This document shows, piece by piece, positions 63,477-64,000 of a stretch of 64,000 bases of DNA (position 1 is its first letter; every line of letters starts with the position of its first letter). The stretch is from positions 1 through 64,000 of the forward strand of contig JAIBDT010000007.1 of NCBI GenBank assembly GCA_024686085.1. Reading direction: 5' to 3'. A program made the translations under genes and the position numbers. Source of the stretch: Loktanella sp. GTDB taxonomy: Bacteria > Pseudomonadota > Alphaproteobacteria > Rhodobacterales > Rhodobacteraceae. The notes under the pieces were generated by a model that worked only from the letters and a program-made list of their open reading frames with translations, had not been told where the DNA came from and searched no databases.

Positions 63477-64000
63477 GAGCTCAAAATTATCATGCATACT
63501 TGATACACACTTTTGGCGGTGCGCTTAGTTGTGTTTGCGTGCGCTGAATCGCTGTGTTGAACACAGTGTTTTGCGTTACTGGTGCTAACATAGTCTTTCT
63601 CAACGCACTGTTTGAATGCGAGTTATGGAACACAATTGGAAAGCATGTGATTGCAAAAATTCTCAGTTGCTGACTTGGTTAGTGGAAACACTGGGAAAGC
63701 GGACATACGCTGAGCATAATTCGAATGACCGAGATGTGGACTTTCCGGACCTTAGCTGCGGACGCACGAATGGCTGGTTTCGATGGATTGCGACAGGTCT
63801 ATGCAGTCGCTATTCGTGCGTTTCGCAGCGTCGGAGCTTAAGTTGCATTAGAAGGTCTCGAGTTGCTTCCATCCGGGCTCAAAGGTTCAGATCCTGCCAA
63901 GCCGCCAGTCCGCAAAAAGGTTGGACCTTCGTGAAAATGTTTCAGTATCGAAACCCGCAAATAGTCCGTCTTGGGTGACGAGAACGGTCCGCCAGCCCCG
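63477..64000. other. Region without a convincing gene downstream of tRNA-Cys
   Basis: The 120-aa track ORF at 63616-63978 has no recognisable domain, no good ribosome binding site and an odd composition (many Arg/Cys/Ser), so it is probably not coding. The stretch near 63725-63810 (ACTTTCCGGACCTTAGCTGC and GCACGAATGGCTG) has the appearance of intergenic remnant sequence. A 3' tRNA end is a common integration site, so a decayed or starting element is possible. Confidence 0.5.

Noticed and set aside
63616-63978. 120-aa ORF after tRNA-Cys
   Set aside because: No ribosome binding site, no domain, atypical Arg/Ser/Cys composition. Treated as non-coding.
1-64000. CRISPR array, prophage or complete insertion sequence
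   Set aside because: No regularly spaced repeats, phage structural genes or transposase reading frames were found in the window.

Overview
The window looks like a chromosomal segment of a marine alphaproteobacterium of the Rhodobacterales (Roseobacter group). This is inferred from the protein families and from neighbourhoods that I recall as typical of that group: tadA/rluB, a zinc locus with its own Zur, putA with an Lrp-type regulator, a fused carnitine dehydrogenase-thioesterase, and pcm-tolC with a PopZ-like gene. Coding density is very high, with many 1-4 bp ATGA/TAATG overlaps. Two tRNA genes (Leu-UAA, Cys-GCA) are present. I see no CRISPR array, rRNA, complete insertion sequence or prophage.

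Layout. 0-3.4 kb: an odd palindromic element abutting a BON-LysM gene that seems to have lost its start, then a DUF2189 membrane protein, an exported hypothetical, tadA and rluB. 3.4-9.7 kb: terC, then a tight run of a 28-codon membrane ORF, XpaC-like, TelA-like, a DUF2927 lipoprotein, an SPFH-GYF protein and a zinc-ribbon membrane protein. This is the best candidate in the window for a poorly described envelope-stress system. 9.7-14.1 kb: a sugar kinase, dtd and the znuBC-zur / znuA zinc locus around a palindromic Zur box. 14.1-20.7 kb: a fasciclin protein, an MttB-like methyltransferase without pyrrolysine, a HAD phosphatase and a 1062-aa reductive dehalogenase fused to its own flavin/2Fe-2S reductase.

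20.8-24.1 kb: a GGDEF protein with a degenerate receiver, an ECF sigma/anti-sigma/periplasmic metal-sensor operon, and an EF-hand protein. 24.3-28.1 kb: a DUF983 protein, a NUDIX hydrolase, an EamA transporter, a fatty acid desaturase and an XRE regulator. 28.1-32.1 kb: a carnitine-to-glycine-betaine operon (BKACE, carnitine dehydrogenase-thioesterase, SDR) with a lipocalin and a small lipoprotein embedded in it. 32.2-38.3 kb: GNAT, aldo/keto reductase, MFS transporter, a small outer-membrane protein, metG, a lytic transglycosylase and tRNA-Leu.

38.4-49.1 kb: putR-like regulator and putA, rhomboid protease, inositol monophosphatase, a GGDEF-EAL protein, metR/metF and a DUF2235 hydrolase. 49.2-60.1 kb: an HD-domain protein, a pair of small membrane/periplasmic hypotheticals, valS, a Tat micro-protein, two aminotransferases, an ABC exporter, ygfZ, efp and a small conserved protein. 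60.2-64 kb: PopZ-like protein, tolC, pcm, tRNA-Cys, then about 520 bp with no convincing gene.

Themes are quaternary-amine (carnitine, betaine) and proline catabolism, zinc homeostasis, envelope stress, and an oxygen-tolerant type of dehalogenation. All functional calls rest on motif recognition from memory; no database search was run.
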